Under the pieces are notes generated by a model. The model searched no databases. It was given only the letters and a program-made list of their open reading frames with translations, and had not been told where the DNA came from. The position numbers were made by a program, and so were the translations under genes. A stretch of DNA of 64,000 bases, from contig JAMWET010000784.1 in the NCBI GenBank assembly GCA_024036415.1, forward strand, positions 68,501 to 132,500. Direction: 5' to 3'. Of this stretch, positions 35,931 to 54,800 are shown in pieces (positions within the stretch are counted from its first letter, which is position 1; each line of letters starts with the position of its first letter). This DNA is from Prochilodus magdalenae. Its lineage: Eukaryota > Chordata > Actinopteri > Characiformes > Prochilodontidae.

Positions 35931-36830
35931 GAGAGTGAGCTTTGACAGCCATGAAGTTGCAAGCCGTCTTTATATGTTAGGAGAATTTCCTGATGGAAGG
36001 ATGAACAGAAACGGCCCACGAATGACCGAATGAGCTTTAATTCCATCAAATTAGGAGCTTTAGTTTTGTAATATCTGTTTTAGAGGTGCAAGGTTACTCT
36101 AAGTGACATCTTGGTTCAAAGGCCTGAAGGGATTTCTCCACCACATGGTACCAGCGCGACTCGACTCCACTCCCTTTAGGGGTTTTCCATCTTGACCTCC
36201 ATTGAGGCTTAGAGCTAGCGAGGCCGACACCCCAGAACTAAGAATTGGTCAGAGAGCATCTTCACCATCAACCCCAAAATATGTGCAGGCTGGCAAGTTA
36301 GCACAGCCTCTTGCTTTGCCTTTTGAGCAACCAGTGTTGTCTCCACTTGATGTGGCATCAGCTCATTTGCCACCCCCAGGGGACGCTATGCTCTTCCGTT
36401 GTGCCATTTCTGAACACCAGGTCTCCATCAGGTCACGGCACTCCCATAAGCCTGGACTACAATGGCCCGTCGCCTTAAGGGGGTCCCATGTCGGCAGTGC
36501 TAGAGTCGAGCTGAGCCATACCATGTGGTGGAGGAAGAGCCCACGCCTGTGATACCCTGCCCAAGATGTGCAGGAGCCCGATCAACAAGGACCGACTTGG
36601 AGGTGTCAAACCTTTTGTGCACAGGGCCAGTGTGGCTGCAGGCTTTCAGTCCAATCCGACAGGAGCACACCTGATCGACAGTGTGAGGATCAAATAGATT
36701 AAACAACAGAGCTACTTCAGCTTGTACAAAGTTGGACTAAAATTCGGCAGCCATATTGGTCTTTCACGGACGTGACAACCCCACGTGGTGTGGTGGGGGA
36801 TCTTCTCCGACCCCCTGTATTCCTTACCCT

Positions 36831-42652
<5,822 letters not shown>

Positions 42653-42735
42653 TTTGCCGTAGGCCGCAGACAGGAAAGGACCGCACAGGAAGGCGGAAAT
42701 CCATTTATAGTAGAAAAGCACTTCCGGCCGGCCTC
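42653..42735 (-). promoter_or_regulatory. RPS3 promoter and 5'TOP start
   Basis: On the minus strand: CCGGAAGTG (ETS-type site, about 42730-42722), TATAAATGG (42709-42701), then CCTTTCCTG (start about 42679) 30 nt downstream. A transcript starting with C plus pyrimidines 27 nt before the ATG is the 5'TOP layout of ribosomal-protein mRNAs, implying mTOR/LARP1-controlled translation. Start site inferred. Confidence 0.75.
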
Positions 42736-44299
42736 ACTGCGCTGCTGGGAGTTGTAGTCTTTTATTGTGGTACCGTTATTTAGTAGTTCATTTTGTAGTT
42801 TTTTAAGTTGTTTTTGGAAACATGTTTTTTAGCTGTAGGTTTTTGGGGTTTAAGATTAATTCTAAAATGCTGTTTATTACCGAAATCCTGACTGTAAATA
42901 ATGTTCTTTATCAGACTCATTCCAGTGACTGGATCACCAACCAGGTGCTGAAAATATGCTTTTAGCTGCCCCGGCTTATAACTGATTTTGATTTTATATG
43001 AGTTGCATTTTTATATTATTTTAAAATGTCTTTAACCACTATTTTATATTTATTCCTTTTTCTTTTTCATTTAATATTTTTTAAATTATACTTACTGTTA
43101 AGATATTCTTCTAAACTCTTTTTTGTTTCATTTTATATATTAAAGATACTTAATCAAACATAATTGATGACCATCTATGTCATTAATTCTGTTTTATTTA
43201 TTTACTTTTTTACCCTTTTATTTTTTAACAAATGTATTTATTTATTAATTTTAAATAATTATTCTTCAATTCACCAGTTAATTTGAAAGTAATTGATTTT
43301 TTATTATAAAATATAATTCTATGCCCTATGATGGACTGGTGCCAGAGTGTTTCCTGCCTTCCAGTACTGGCATAGTTCCAGTATATGAGTACTGGGATAG
43401 GCCCCAGCACCCTTTACAACCCAGATGCATAGGCAGCTTAGAACATCAATTAGTGAATGAATACATTCAGTTTATGACTCTTTTAATTGCAGTAATTTCA
43501 GGTTTTTAAAGGGGATTACAGCTTACCATAATAAAGCATTAATGTATAGTTATAATACAGCACTGACAGGTCATGTATATGTAAATCTAACCCATTTTAA
43601 ATAAACAGAGACTTTTATTTTAGAAAATGCACTAAGACAAATATTACAAATAATAACTGAGAGAATAATTAATGACTAGGTCCAAAACATATGAGGTTAT
43701 CCAAACCCTAGTTAGTAGTAGCTCACTGTTATGGCAGTCATCACTATAACCGTTCACTCTGAGTTTCTTGTTTGGACCATCGCCGCAGATCTGTGATAGT
43801 GGATGATGTGGCTAGTCGGCTACAGAGCTAGCTCTGGTTAAAAAAAATAATTATGGACTATCACCATGTTTCTGTACTGGTTGACTGGTATTGCTGTAGA
43901 AGGGTGTGCTCATAAACTGCTACCTCAAGTGTGATAAAGTTTCGGGAAGGCTGACCTGGTGCAACCAGGAGCCAAGGTCAGTTCTTGGCCAACGACTGTG
44001 AGAGTCAATGATTTTTCAGGCATAACATCTTATTGCATACGTGGACGGATGTGCAATTTAGAGTGCTTACTGCCCCCTTCATAGACTGCTACGCCCCTGT
44101 CAAGGTGTACTATAGGTTCAAGGCATTCAACATCTAGGATCCAGGGATGATCCACATCAGGTTGAAAATAAAAACGACAAGAACACTAATTTCTTTACAT
44201 TTATTTTGACCAGAAGGAATGCAACCCCTTATACCCCCCGTCTAAAGGGGCTTTGGCTATAATTAGCACACAGTAGGTCCTGAGACCGTCATAAAAACA
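42736..44299. other. Gene-free AT-rich DNA
   Basis: T-rich tracts (43000-43320), then a degenerate fish retroposon-like stretch at 43321-43450 (GATGGACTGGTGCCAGAGTG, GGGATAGGCCCCAGCACCC). No coding signal. Confidence 0.6.
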
Positions 44300-45024
44300 G
44301 TTGCACAAATAGCTGAACCCAGAAGGAATTAAATTTGGTAGGTAGGTTTGATTTTGTGACACATGCTAATGCTAATGACTTAAGTTTCATGCTCCACTGT
44401 ACACATGATGTAAGCAAATGAGCCATCCTGTTAGTGCAGCACCATCGGCAGACGGCTGCACCACGCAGGACTACATGCACACAGACCGTTACCACGACTG
44501 TCCTTAACACCACGTCACCGTCACCAAACACTGCAGTGGTGTCGTACCAGACTGTCATGGAGTGACTCAGAATGGCAGCGGGTCATCTTCAGTGACGAGT
44601 CCCGCTTTAGTCTTGGTGGAGACGCCCAACGAATCCGTGTGTGGAGGCACCGTGGTCAGCTCCAAGATGGACGGTTTGCTGTCACACGTCCAGAAGGCCT
44701 GGTGTCCCTCCACCTCCACCCCTACCGCACCATCTGCAGGAACTGTGTGAGGATGTTCAAGCTGCATGGGATGGATTATCACAGGACACCATCAGGAACC
44801 TCTACAGCTCCATACCGAGACGTCTGGCGTGTTGGGTTAGCAAACACGGCGGCCCGACGCCATACTGAGAGACAGACTTCTGTATGTGTAGCTCAATAAA
44901 TATTGATCATATCAGTCTAAATCCATCATCAGTTATTGATCCTGGTCACCTTTATCCTCCTTCCCAACAGCACCGCACTCCCACACCTCCTTCTGGGTGC
45001 AGCTGTTCTTTTGGTGTTCAGATA
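44300..45024 (+). mobile_element. Deleted Tc1-like element (copy 2)
   Basis: Left end GCACAAATAGCTGAACCCAG and right end TTCTGGGTGCAGCTGTTCTT form imperfect inverted termini. The plus strand carries SEWQRVIFSDESRFSLGG (the FSDES aspartate is the second catalytic Asp of Tc1/mariner DDE enzymes), then VWRHRGQLQDGRFAVTRPEG, then the shared deletion and a frame shift into PHHLQELCEDVQAAWDGL and DTIRNLYSSIPRR. Non-functional. Confidence 0.85.
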
Positions 45025-45436
45025 TACAGTAGCTTCATGGTGATGACGCTTGGGATCTGGGATCTAAACCAACTTCTAAGACTGAATTTTGGAAGTTGAA
45101 TTTTGGCTGCATTTTTTCTTTGCTGAGAAGCAGACGGCTAGAGGCCTGAAAATAATGGAAGGTGTAATAAAGATAAATGTAGCAGTTCCACCACCCAAAA
45201 CTTTAACTAGTATACAGCAACAGTGCGGCTGAGTGGAAACAGACGGCATAGAATTCTGCTACACTAAGGACCAGTTTATCTAGATTCGTTAGGGAGGTGG
45301 GTGTGTGTGTCAGCATTTACCACAGACAAGAAAGTGTTAAAAATAAAACAATTGGCTTTACTGTGATAAAACAAATAAACACACAATACATACATTTCAT
45401 TACGCTTCAGCATATACCAGTAAGTTCTGTATGGTG

Positions 45437-46515
45437 TAGGGCTGTAGCCAACTAAGAATCGGATTTGCCCGTCCTGGTTGACGATTCGACGACTCGTTCA
45501 TGTTGTTTCTCCATGTACATTATCTAGTAATCAGTAAATCAGTCTGCATACGCTTCAGATCTGATCCTCCTCATTTAGAAAGTCAGCAGAGTCACAGGAG
45601 CATATCTCTGAACTAAAAGAGGCGGGGCTTATGATGATGGATCTGAACTGGAGCCTGATTTAATTACAGGATACAGCGTCGGGCAGCAGCGCGTACTTAT
45701 GCTAAACATTAGCGCTTATAGCTTATAGTCTTTTTAATTTCACTTCTAACAGCTTCTTCAGTAGGAGGACCCTTCGTCTTTCATCTCTCATAAATAATGA
45801 GCTGCTAAATAAAACCAGATTAGTCCATATTTATATTATTATAGATGAAGAGAAGAATGGTAAACCTGAAACTGTTTATTATATTCCCCGTGCTGAAATC
45901 ATTCTCTCTCGTTTATCAGCAGGCAGATTAAGTAACTGTACTTATAAACTTTAAATAAAGATAATCTCAGCTGTAGAGGAATAAATAAACATATCTGTAA
46001 TTTAGGTTCTAAAATAATGGGAGTTATAATAAAACAAACGTCTCCGCTCCGTTTCTCCTTCACCGCAAACAGCCGTTATGTCTAAACCGAAAGTCAGCTC
46101 CCTCGTTTGGAGCAGTGTTTGGTGTCTGACTGGATGAAGAGCAGAATTCGGTTTCATTTGTTCGGATTCTCTTCTTCAGAAGTTCCTCCTCTTTCTCCAA
46201 GACATCACTCCCCCCGTGTTTCTCAGCTTCACAGCTTTAGCTACTTCAGCGGTGAACCGCCAGCGCACACCGTCACATGGATTTAATATTTTAGCAAGCC
46301 TGCATCGCAGAACCCAGCTAGAACTTAAATATATATTTATTATTCCCCCTTTAATAATTATTAATTATTATTCTTTTTACATTCTTAAAGTTCTTGTACA
46401 TTTTAGTAAGCTTTAGTCTGTTTTAGGAAAAAAAGGTCACTGTTGAAGGGTCTCAGTCGACTTAAAGGGTCTCGGACTGACGATTCAAATCGTCGACTTC
46501 TAAAGGGCAGCCCTA
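45437..46515. mobile_element. Non-autonomous hAT-like element, 1.1 kb
   Basis: Begins TAGGGCTGTAGCCAACTAAG and ends GGGCAGCCCTA, so the outermost 8 bp are inverted. Flanking octamers are GTATGGTG and GTGTGGTA (6 of 8 identical), compatible with an aged 8-bp hAT target duplication. The subterminal CGATTCGACGACTCG and GATTCAAATCGTCGAC are also partly symmetrical. No transposase ORF survives. Confidence 0.7.
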
Positions 46516-47281
46516 GTGTGGTATGACTAACGCTATGTCAACTAATTTTAGGCCTAGTTAGAATTAGAGCTGGAATTGTGCTATTTCTTTTTAGATGTGT
46601 TACCTACTTTGTGTTTGATTAGTTAAAGGTTAATTCAGTGGTTCATGGGTTAAGCTTATTTAATTGTTTACTATTTACATTTAGCTTTGTTTGAGTCCAC
46701 GTAGTTCAATTATTGTAGCTTAGTTTAGATTTTAAACCCTTTTTTCAGTAAATCCCAAAAACAAAAAACAGAAATGACAATATGCAAATTAAATCATGAA
46801 ACAAAATAAAACACTGGTTCTTTAAATGTGGTTTCTCAGTCTCAGTCCTACCACATAACTGGGTAGCCCAGAACGGACTTTAGAGTGGTCAGTTCAAGTT
46901 CCTTTGAGTAGCTCGCCATCATGTCGTAGAACAGGGGTGTCAAACTCATTTTCACAGAGGGCCACATCAGCATAATGGTTGCCCTTAAAGGGCCAGATGT
47001 AACTGTAAGACAGTATAAATGTAACTAAATGTAATGTAGAATAAATGTAAGTACTCCTTAATGTTAAATAACTCTGAATTTATTACTTATTCAACTCAAA
47101 TATTTGCATAGATGTAAATATGTTTGCTTGTTGCTCTGTTAACATAAATCCTGTTCATTTGTCAGGTTAAGAAACTCCTGTTACTCCATCCATCACACAG
47201 ACCTTCAGCATACACTGTTTCAAAAACACACCCTCTGAAAAAGACTTAGAGGCACGAGCGATTTCTTCAGCTAGAGTAAAG

Positions 47282-47440
47282 CTAGCTTTCGCAGCTGCAT
47301 CGTTTTGGGCCGTAGCTCTTATGAACTCTTGTTATCAAAGTGCTGACGTAAATCGTACTCCTTGACGACTGCCACTGCCTCATAACACAAAAGACATACG
47401 GTTTTTCTCCTTGAAGCACAAACATGTATTTTTTTTTTTT
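47282..47440 (-). pseudogene. BED zinc-finger remnant of a hAT transposase
   Basis: Minus strand reads ...KTVCLLCYEAVAVVKEYDLR then QHFDNKSS, the C-x2-C...H region of the BED finger of hAT/ZBED-type transposases. The frame is lost on both sides. It lies inside the element at 46932-48136. Confidence 0.75.
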
Positions 47441-47444
47441 GAAT

Positions 47445-47720
47445 CCCTTGTTGATCCCACAGTGGGGAAATTTCTCCATATTTAACCCATCTGTGAAGTG
47501 AAACACCCACAAACACACTCACTAGTGAGCACACACACTAGGGGGCAGTGAGCACACTTACCCGGAGCGGTGGGCAGCCCTATGCACAGCACCTGGGGAG
47601 CAGTTGGGGGTTAGGTGCCTTGCTCAAGGGCACCTCAGTCGTTACTGTCAGTTCAGGGAATCGAACCGGCGACTCTCCGGTCACAAGGCTGGAGCCTAAG
47701 GGCCAGCCCAGGCTGCCCCT
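47445..47720 (+). repeat. Common fish dispersed repeat nested in the hAT element
   Basis: TTGATCCCACAGTGGGGAAA, CACACACTAGGGGGCAGTGA, TTGCTCAAGGGCACCTCAGT and GAATCGAACCGGCGACTCTC form a sequence common across teleost genomes. Family name not assigned here. Nesting shows it inserted after the hAT element. Confidence 0.7.
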
Positions 47721-48144
47721 CCCATCTCTCCATTGGCTTAAATTTTTCTTTTCCTGGACATTTTGGAATTAATATTTGTAGCTATTTCTTAATTCCATGC
47801 ATTGTGGGAAAAGTAGTTTAAAGTCAACACACGCTTTTTAGAATTAGTGGCGGAATAATTAATAACTAAGTCTAAATGTGTGCATTGACCATAAACTCCA
47901 TTTCCTACAATTCATGCCGATTATGTTTCCCGTGAAGGGACAGCATTAAGCCACTAGATTACAGTCCTGGGCATATCCTGAAGCGAGAGAGTGAAAACGC
48001 CATAGCTGCGCTGTTTACTAGCAAGACAGGAAGTGATGGTGCTGGCTGACTCGGAATGCGGAAGAGAGCGTGCATATAGCCTATCAGATCTTTTAAGCTC
48101 TGGCGGGCCACATTTGACACGTCAGTTTGACACATGTCGTAGAA

Positions 48145-48690
48145 GGATTCCACAATGAGTGAAGATCTGTTCTCCAGGACTTAATTCTCTCAAAAAAAAC
48201 AAAAACAAAAAAAAAACTGACCTGCTCTGGAATGAACATGCAGCTCTTTGACTCTTTTTTTTCTCAACTGCTTGGAGAACTGGCAGTGGCAAATTTCTCC
48301 TTTATGTGAGAAGTTGTTGGTGGATTGACTCCTTCTCTCGACTTGTAAAGGGTATTTACTGGTATTTTTAGCCGTAAGCTAGGTATTTTTCCTGATTAGC
48401 ATCGAACTTTGCTAACGGCTAGCTGGAGCCCTCTCCCTCGAAGCACACGGAGAAGAGAGGAAAGAGAACAACGCGATACGGTGGCTGCATTAGCCACGCC
48501 CCCTCAGCATGAGCTGAGGCGGGACAAGTTAGAGTCACTGCAGCGATTGGCTATGGACTCATCTCAAATAACATTACCCCTTGACTGCCGAGAAGTTTTA
48601 AACATTAAATATTTGTGGCGCACATGAAATGTGGGTTACATAAAGACACAACACAATAAACAATAAACACTTATGAGAATTAAATTTTAT
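48145..48690. other. Gene-free spacer
   Basis: Oligo-A tracts and mixed sequence between the hAT element and the 3' end of the NACHT/WD gene; nothing recognisable. Confidence 0.5.
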
Positions 48691-48695
48691 GAGAA

Positions 48696-48701
48696 TTTAT
48701 T
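48696..48701 (-). terminator. Poly(A) signal of the NACHT/WD gene
   Basis: AATAAA on the minus strand, about 112 nt downstream of the stop codon at 48813-48815. Confidence 0.6.
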
Positions 48702-48812
48702 AAATAAAGTGATGGCTGCACAGTACTGGAAATAATCCTGAACTTCAACTACATGCACTTGCAGTAAATGACAGCAATGGAACTGGATTGGTACGGTTAA
48801 ACACATCGATGT

Positions 48813-51800
48813 TCATTCAGAGGCCACTTCCACCCAAGTAAGGTCAGGGTATGCCAAGGGTGACCAAACCTCAGGTTCATCAAATGGACACACTGATTCC
48901 GGGGTCTCACGTTTGGGCCTGGAGATGGTCTCGTCCTCTAGGTCATTAATAGCATACACTCCAACTGAGCCATCCTCGAACCCAACATAAACCCAACATA
49001 GCTCCTCATAAAGAACAACAGCAGAGGGGCTTTTAGGGAGGTAGAACCTGCCCACCCTCGTCCCATCTGTTACTCGTATGGCAACCAAGATCTGCTTGTT
49101 GTGGAGGTCACAAGAGTCATTCTGACACCTCATGGAGGGGTTGCAGATGTAGACTGCATATTTACGAGTGATGTCCACAAAAGGTTGGCAGATGTGTCCC
49201 TCTGCATTCAAAGAGCACAATTTGCCATGGTAAATATCTATGATGTGTATCTCGGATCTAGCTACAGCTATGATGCCATAGCTTCCATCCGAGGAGAGCT
49301 TAAGGAACTGTGGTGGGTACCGAAAAGACCCTGGGAGCTGGAACTGGTGGCAAACGGTCTCTTCCGTTAGCCTCCAAGAGTACAACGCTCCAGAAGCGGT
49401 CATTACAATCACATAGTCTGGATGGTCTACCAGTGGGAGGAAGGTCACAACCTCGGACCATTCAGAACCGGAGAACCGTTTGCTGATATAACCAGACCAG
49501 AGACTGACAGCCAGGAGATCCCCTCCGTTGATACCCAGAAGGAAAGTACTTTCTGGGGAGATGACGGCATCTCTGAGATGATGATGGATGCTGCAAACCA
49601 CATGTCCACTGCACAGTTTCCATACCCTTGAGATGCCCGTTTTGGACAGAGAGACTGCAAAGCTACCTTTTGGAGTTAGCAATATCTGAGACGCTTGGCT
49701 ACCACAGATCCTGTGAACGTTTTCTTTCGCACTGGTGTTCCAGACGTAAATGTCACCAGAGGCGATGGTCACAAGGTGTGCCCCGTCGGCCGAGAGAACC
49801 ATGGCTTCCACAGAACCATGGTGAAGCAAGTGGCTCTCTAGTTGTCCATCTGATGTTGTCCACCTCCAGACCAGCTCAGAAGCATCGGTGGTGTAGAAGT
49901 GCTCACCAAGGGGTCCCACAACGACCTTCACCACTTTCTCACCAGATTTTGGAGTGGAAGCTGCCACCGATATAAGGTCCAGGTCCCAGTTAACCACACC
50001 CCTGCTTGTGACAGCTGTAAGGTAAGGACAGTTCTTGAGCTTTATGAGGTTGAAAGCTTGGGTGCTTCCAGTATCTAGGCTTAACACGCATTGGCCCGAG
50101 ACCCAGTTCCAGACCAACAGGAATGGGCAGTCTTTCATTATGGCAATGATGAAGTGAGCTTCAGGATCTAAAACCGCTTGCACAAAGGTTTTGCCATTTG
50201 GTGCACTGAGCTGGTCCACTACGTCCAACACATATCCCGCCAGTACTTGGATCTGTTGGCTTTTACAGATCAGGAGAAGGTTGTTCTTGGAGTGGTCTGT
50301 ATTTAACACTGCATCTTTGGTGTAACTCAGGGCCTCTTTAACGAGTACTGGATGGGTTACTGTCTTAAGGTCCCATACGAACACACTTCCGGTACTGTCG
50401 ACACATGTTATTGTCTCTCCACTCTCAGTGAAGATAAGATCAAACAAGGACTCTCCTGTAGAACACATGAAGGAAGCCAAAGGATAGCTGATTTGGGAGT
50501 CGAATATATAGACGGTACCCTCATCCTGACCACAGCAAATCAGGTCGCCATCTTCACAACATGACATGCATGTTACCCCGGAGGAGCACTGGAGCGGGGT
50601 GACCTCTGTTCCCTCAGCAAGCACCCAGATGGTTCTCCTTTCCTTGGAGAACGCATATATCTTGCCATTGGACACCAGGATACCCTCTATGGTGTTTCGG
50701 CCTTGTCCTGTGCATTGGGTCCAAACTTCCCGAAGATGTGAGGGAGCTCTAACGTCCCATAACAGGAAATTGCTACTCTGTGTGAAAAGCATGAATACAT
50801 CTGTAGAGCATTTGACATCTGCAAAATGGAATTCAGGAAACTGGGAGAGCCTGAAGCCTTCGGAATCACTTCCGTTCCAGACCCAAGCAGATCCGTTGTC
50901 CTGAATCGCCACCACAGACCCAAACTGAGATACAGCCGCCTTTGTAATTGGGGATGGGTCCGGTGGTACCCAGTGAGTGGCAGGCACGGAGGGTGTTGGG
51001 AATAATATTGTACTCACCCCAGAGCTTCTCATGGTACCCTCATGTCCTGCCTGGCTGATGAATTCCCCAAATTTTGGGAAAACGTTTCTAAAGGGGAACA
51101 GCTTGGCCTGCATTATCAGGGTTAAGTCTTCAATGGTGTCTTTTGGACAACAGGTTGAGGTTTTCAAGACTGTAGCGAGAAGTCTGAGCTCCCTGGGAAA
51201 TGCTTTCTGGGATGTCTTCTCCAGCCAAACTACCAAGTCATCTACCAACGTTGCATGCAACATCGCATGAAGGAACTCTGGTGAGAGCATCATGTGACCA
51301 AGCTCCTCAAAATTCGTACTTTGCAATAGATGGAAAGGCAGCTCTTGCAGTTTTCTCAGATTGGGATGTGCATTCTCGGATGAATTACAGGTGGGAAGAA
51401 TGGATGCGATGGACTGAAACATCCAAGGTTGCCCAGGAATATGCCTGTCAGTATACACCTTCAAATCTTTGTTGGGGTTTAGCGTTTTCATGCTAAGCCT
51501 TTCGTTGATCATCAGTGGCTTAGCTGTGCCACATGACCATCTGCCACTGAAATAGTCCGCCATCAAAGAATGCATTTTCTCCAGCTCGTTGAAAGACAAG
51601 TACCTCCTATGGATGACGAAGTTGAAGTGCCTGGTTACCCAGACCAACGTTTTGGTGCCCGAAGTTTTCCTTACCCTCAGAAATCCCTTTAGGTCTAACA
51701 GGAGCCTCTCCACCGTGACGTCTGGAACCCGTAACTTATATGGCACAGTGTAATCTACCGGGAGGAAAGCTGATAGCACCTCATCGTCACAAGAAAGAAC

Positions 51801-54800
51801 ATCCGTCAACTCAGCTTCTGTCAAACCATGCCTGGATAAGGTGAGATACTGTAGAGTTCTGCTGACTAACACCTTCCCGTGCTTTTCCTCAAGCTGATCC
51901 AGGAACCGACCAATGTTAGTATGGACCCCTGGGACCAGTGTTTCTGGAGTAATCTCTAACTCTGAGCTCCAGCGACACACTTGTCTGTGTAAGAGCTCTA
52001 CATACAAGGGGAGAGAACATTTCTTAAGGACTTGATTCACGTACATCTGCTGACCTGACGTTATCTTCCTGTTATCCGAGAGGAGGAGAGCTTTCAGCAT
52101 CCGGTTGCAGGTTTTACTGTCTAGCGGCTCTAGCTCAAAGAAGAAAGAAGACTCTGGGTAATGTTCTTTAAGTGCCGAGAGGAACCCAGACTTGGTCGGC
52201 GCAGAGGAGATGAAAAGTTTCACGTTAGAGGGTAAGGTCCTGGGAAGCCAGGTCACGTCTATTGATTCGTTTGCCGTAGGCACTTGGTCAAGTCCATCTA
52301 TTACTAGAATCAGATCGTTTGAGGACAATGAGCTGGCGGTCAGAAGATTGCTGAATGTTTCCTTCAGTTCATAGATGGTTTTGGGACAGACGTTGTATGG
52401 CTGGCTGTAGCTTACAGCAAGCTGATGGCATATGCTGCTGAGACATTGTTTCAGGGAGCTGTTCAAATCTGAAAACTGCACAATGACCACAGGTTCCTGG
52501 TTCTTCATCCATGTTTTCATCTGAAAGAGACAGTGTCTTATTACTTGCAACTTGTATGAACTTGCATTTCAAATCAGCATCAACTATGCCTTCTATGTAA
52601 AACCCAATTGGTTCCGTTAATTGGTCTACATCATGCGTTCCTTTACCAGCAACTGGTTGGACGGTGGCAGAGAAAGCCCAGCTCACTGCAAGTTAAAAAC
52701 GCGCTGCAAAGTCTCAAAACACAAGCAACATAATGACACGACTTGCACAACATTAGCCAAATGCACTGCAAGATCTGAAAACACAAGCATCAAAATGAGA
52801 CCAGGTCCACGCAGCCCGCTCTCGAATGGGTCCGTCCACTTTCAGTGTCCCTCGGAAACACTTCCGTTGTGTTTTGAGACTTTACAGCGCGTTTTTAACT
52901 TGCAGTGCGTTGGGCTTTCTCGGCCACCGTATGGTTGGACAAGCTTTACAGAGAATAAAGAAACACCCCGGATCTGCATTCCTGCTGATGGGAAGTTGGT
53001 AGACCAGCTTATCTTGTTGACCAGCATGACTAGCTCGACCAAGCTGAATGACCAGTATGATCAGTTTGACCCAGCTGGTTGACCAGCCTGTCAACTTTGA
53101 CCAAGCTAGTTGGCCAGTATGACAAGATGGCTGATACGAATGACCAACTTGACTAAGCTGTTTGACCAGTATGACCACTGCAACCAGACTGATTGACCAG
53201 TATGATGACTTTGTCCAAGCTAGTTGACTAGTATGACCAGAATGACAAGATGGTTGATACGAATGACCAACTTGACCAAGCATGGCCAGTTTGACCAAGC
53301 TGTTTGACCAGCATTATCACCTTGACCAAGCTGGACCAGCCTGATTGACCAAACCCATTGACATATCTAGTGTCTGTTGACTAACTTGGCCAAGCTGGTT
53401 TACCAATATAACTCGTTGTGTGACAAGCTGGTTGCCAAACTTGACCAACATGACCTTTACCAAACTTTAACCAAGCTAGTTGTCCAGTATGACAAGACAG
53501 TTGACACACATGATCAGCTTGACCAAGCAGTTTGACCAGCACCTGACCACTCCGATATCCTGTGTGACTGTCTTTGTTGACCAGAATAAGTGATGTGGCC
53601 AAGATGGTTCACCAGTATGACATGCTGGTTGATCAGTAAAACTAGCTAGACCAAACTGGTTGACCAGCATGACCAGCATGACTAGCTTGACCAAGCTGGC
53701 TGACCAGCTTGACTAGTTTGACCAAACCTGTTGACCAACATGACCAAGTTTGTTAACCACCACATAAGACCCCCAAGAACCCCCACGACCAGCTTGACCA
53801 AGCTGTTTGACCAGCTTGACTGAGCTGGTTGACTAGCTTTACTAGCTTGACCAAACTGGCTGACCAGCATGAGTAGCTTGATCAAGTTGCTAATGACCAG
53901 CTTGACCATATTTGACCAGCTTTATAGGTTAGCCAGTGTGACCAGCATGACAAGCCTGTTGGTAAACCTGAACAGCAAGACCAAGCTGGTTAGCTAGCAT
54001 GTCCAGCTTCACCAAGATGGTTGGCCAGCATGACCAGCTTAGGGCATCAAAAACCAGCTACCAACACACATTGGTCCTAGGTGTTTTCTTTCAGTAGGCT
54101 GTACTTCAGGTTCTCATTCGGTTTGATGGAACCCTTACCAGTGTTCTGTAAAGCCTGTCCAACCTGGCAACGGTTCCTATGAAAGAACACATCCACGGTC
54201 AGAGGTCAACTGAGGCGTACCTGATTTGCGCAGTGGGCCAGGAATACACTTTTGCCAGTGCACGGACCACCAATCAGAACGAATGGATGCTTGGTGTCCT
54301 GCTCCAGGTAAGCTCTGACATGCGTGACCTCCTCTCGCTCGATTTTGTAGAGACAAGACAAGATGTGACACAGGTCTCTCTGCTGGGAGAAGAAATCAGG
54401 GGTCTCATCTTTCTTCTCCAGCACAGAGCAGTCTATAAGCTTCTTCAGGTCTGAATAAAGCTGGTGGCCTAAATCTTCCTCGTAGCTTTGTTGACCGTCA
54501 TAGTCGGTGGTGGTGGTGTAAATCAGGGCCTTGTGTGTTCGGACCATGTTTGGTAGGAAGTCGTCATGCAATTGCTTCATCCGGATCGAGGGGGCCTGGA
54601 AACCTGCGTGTTGCTCATTTCCTTTGTTCCCAGCGTGCACCTCTTCCGCACTTTTATTAACATAACATAGACATCTCTTGATATCTGTGGCAGAGCGGCC
54701 TTCCAGGGCGAAGCGGAGGTCGTTCTCGAGATCTAAGGGTGGGATAGTTTAGCTGTTAGTAAAGACCAGGGTGCCATTGCGGCTCAGTCTAATTGAGGAG

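Larger units (their letters stand above)
46932..48136 (-). mobile_element. hAT (Charlie-like) element with perfect 8-bp target duplication
   Basis: Starts CAGGGGTGTCAAACTC and ends GTCAGTTTGACACATG; both sides are bordered by TCGTAGAA (46924-46931 and 48137-48144). TIRs of the CAGGGGTGTCAAACT type are those of Charlie-like hAT elements. The interior has a BED zinc-finger remnant on the minus strand and a nested fish repeat (about 47445-47720). The element is 1,205 bp, so most of the transposase is gone. Confidence 0.9.

Noticed and set aside
44562..44899. Transposase fragments as intact domesticated gene
   Set aside because: Shared internal deletion, frame shift and loss of the third catalytic acidic residue region rule out a working enzyme.
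49101..52374. Many plus-strand ORFs opposite the NACHT/WD last exon
   Set aside because: Shadows of the 3.7-kb coding exon; they break repeatedly and have no protein-like composition.
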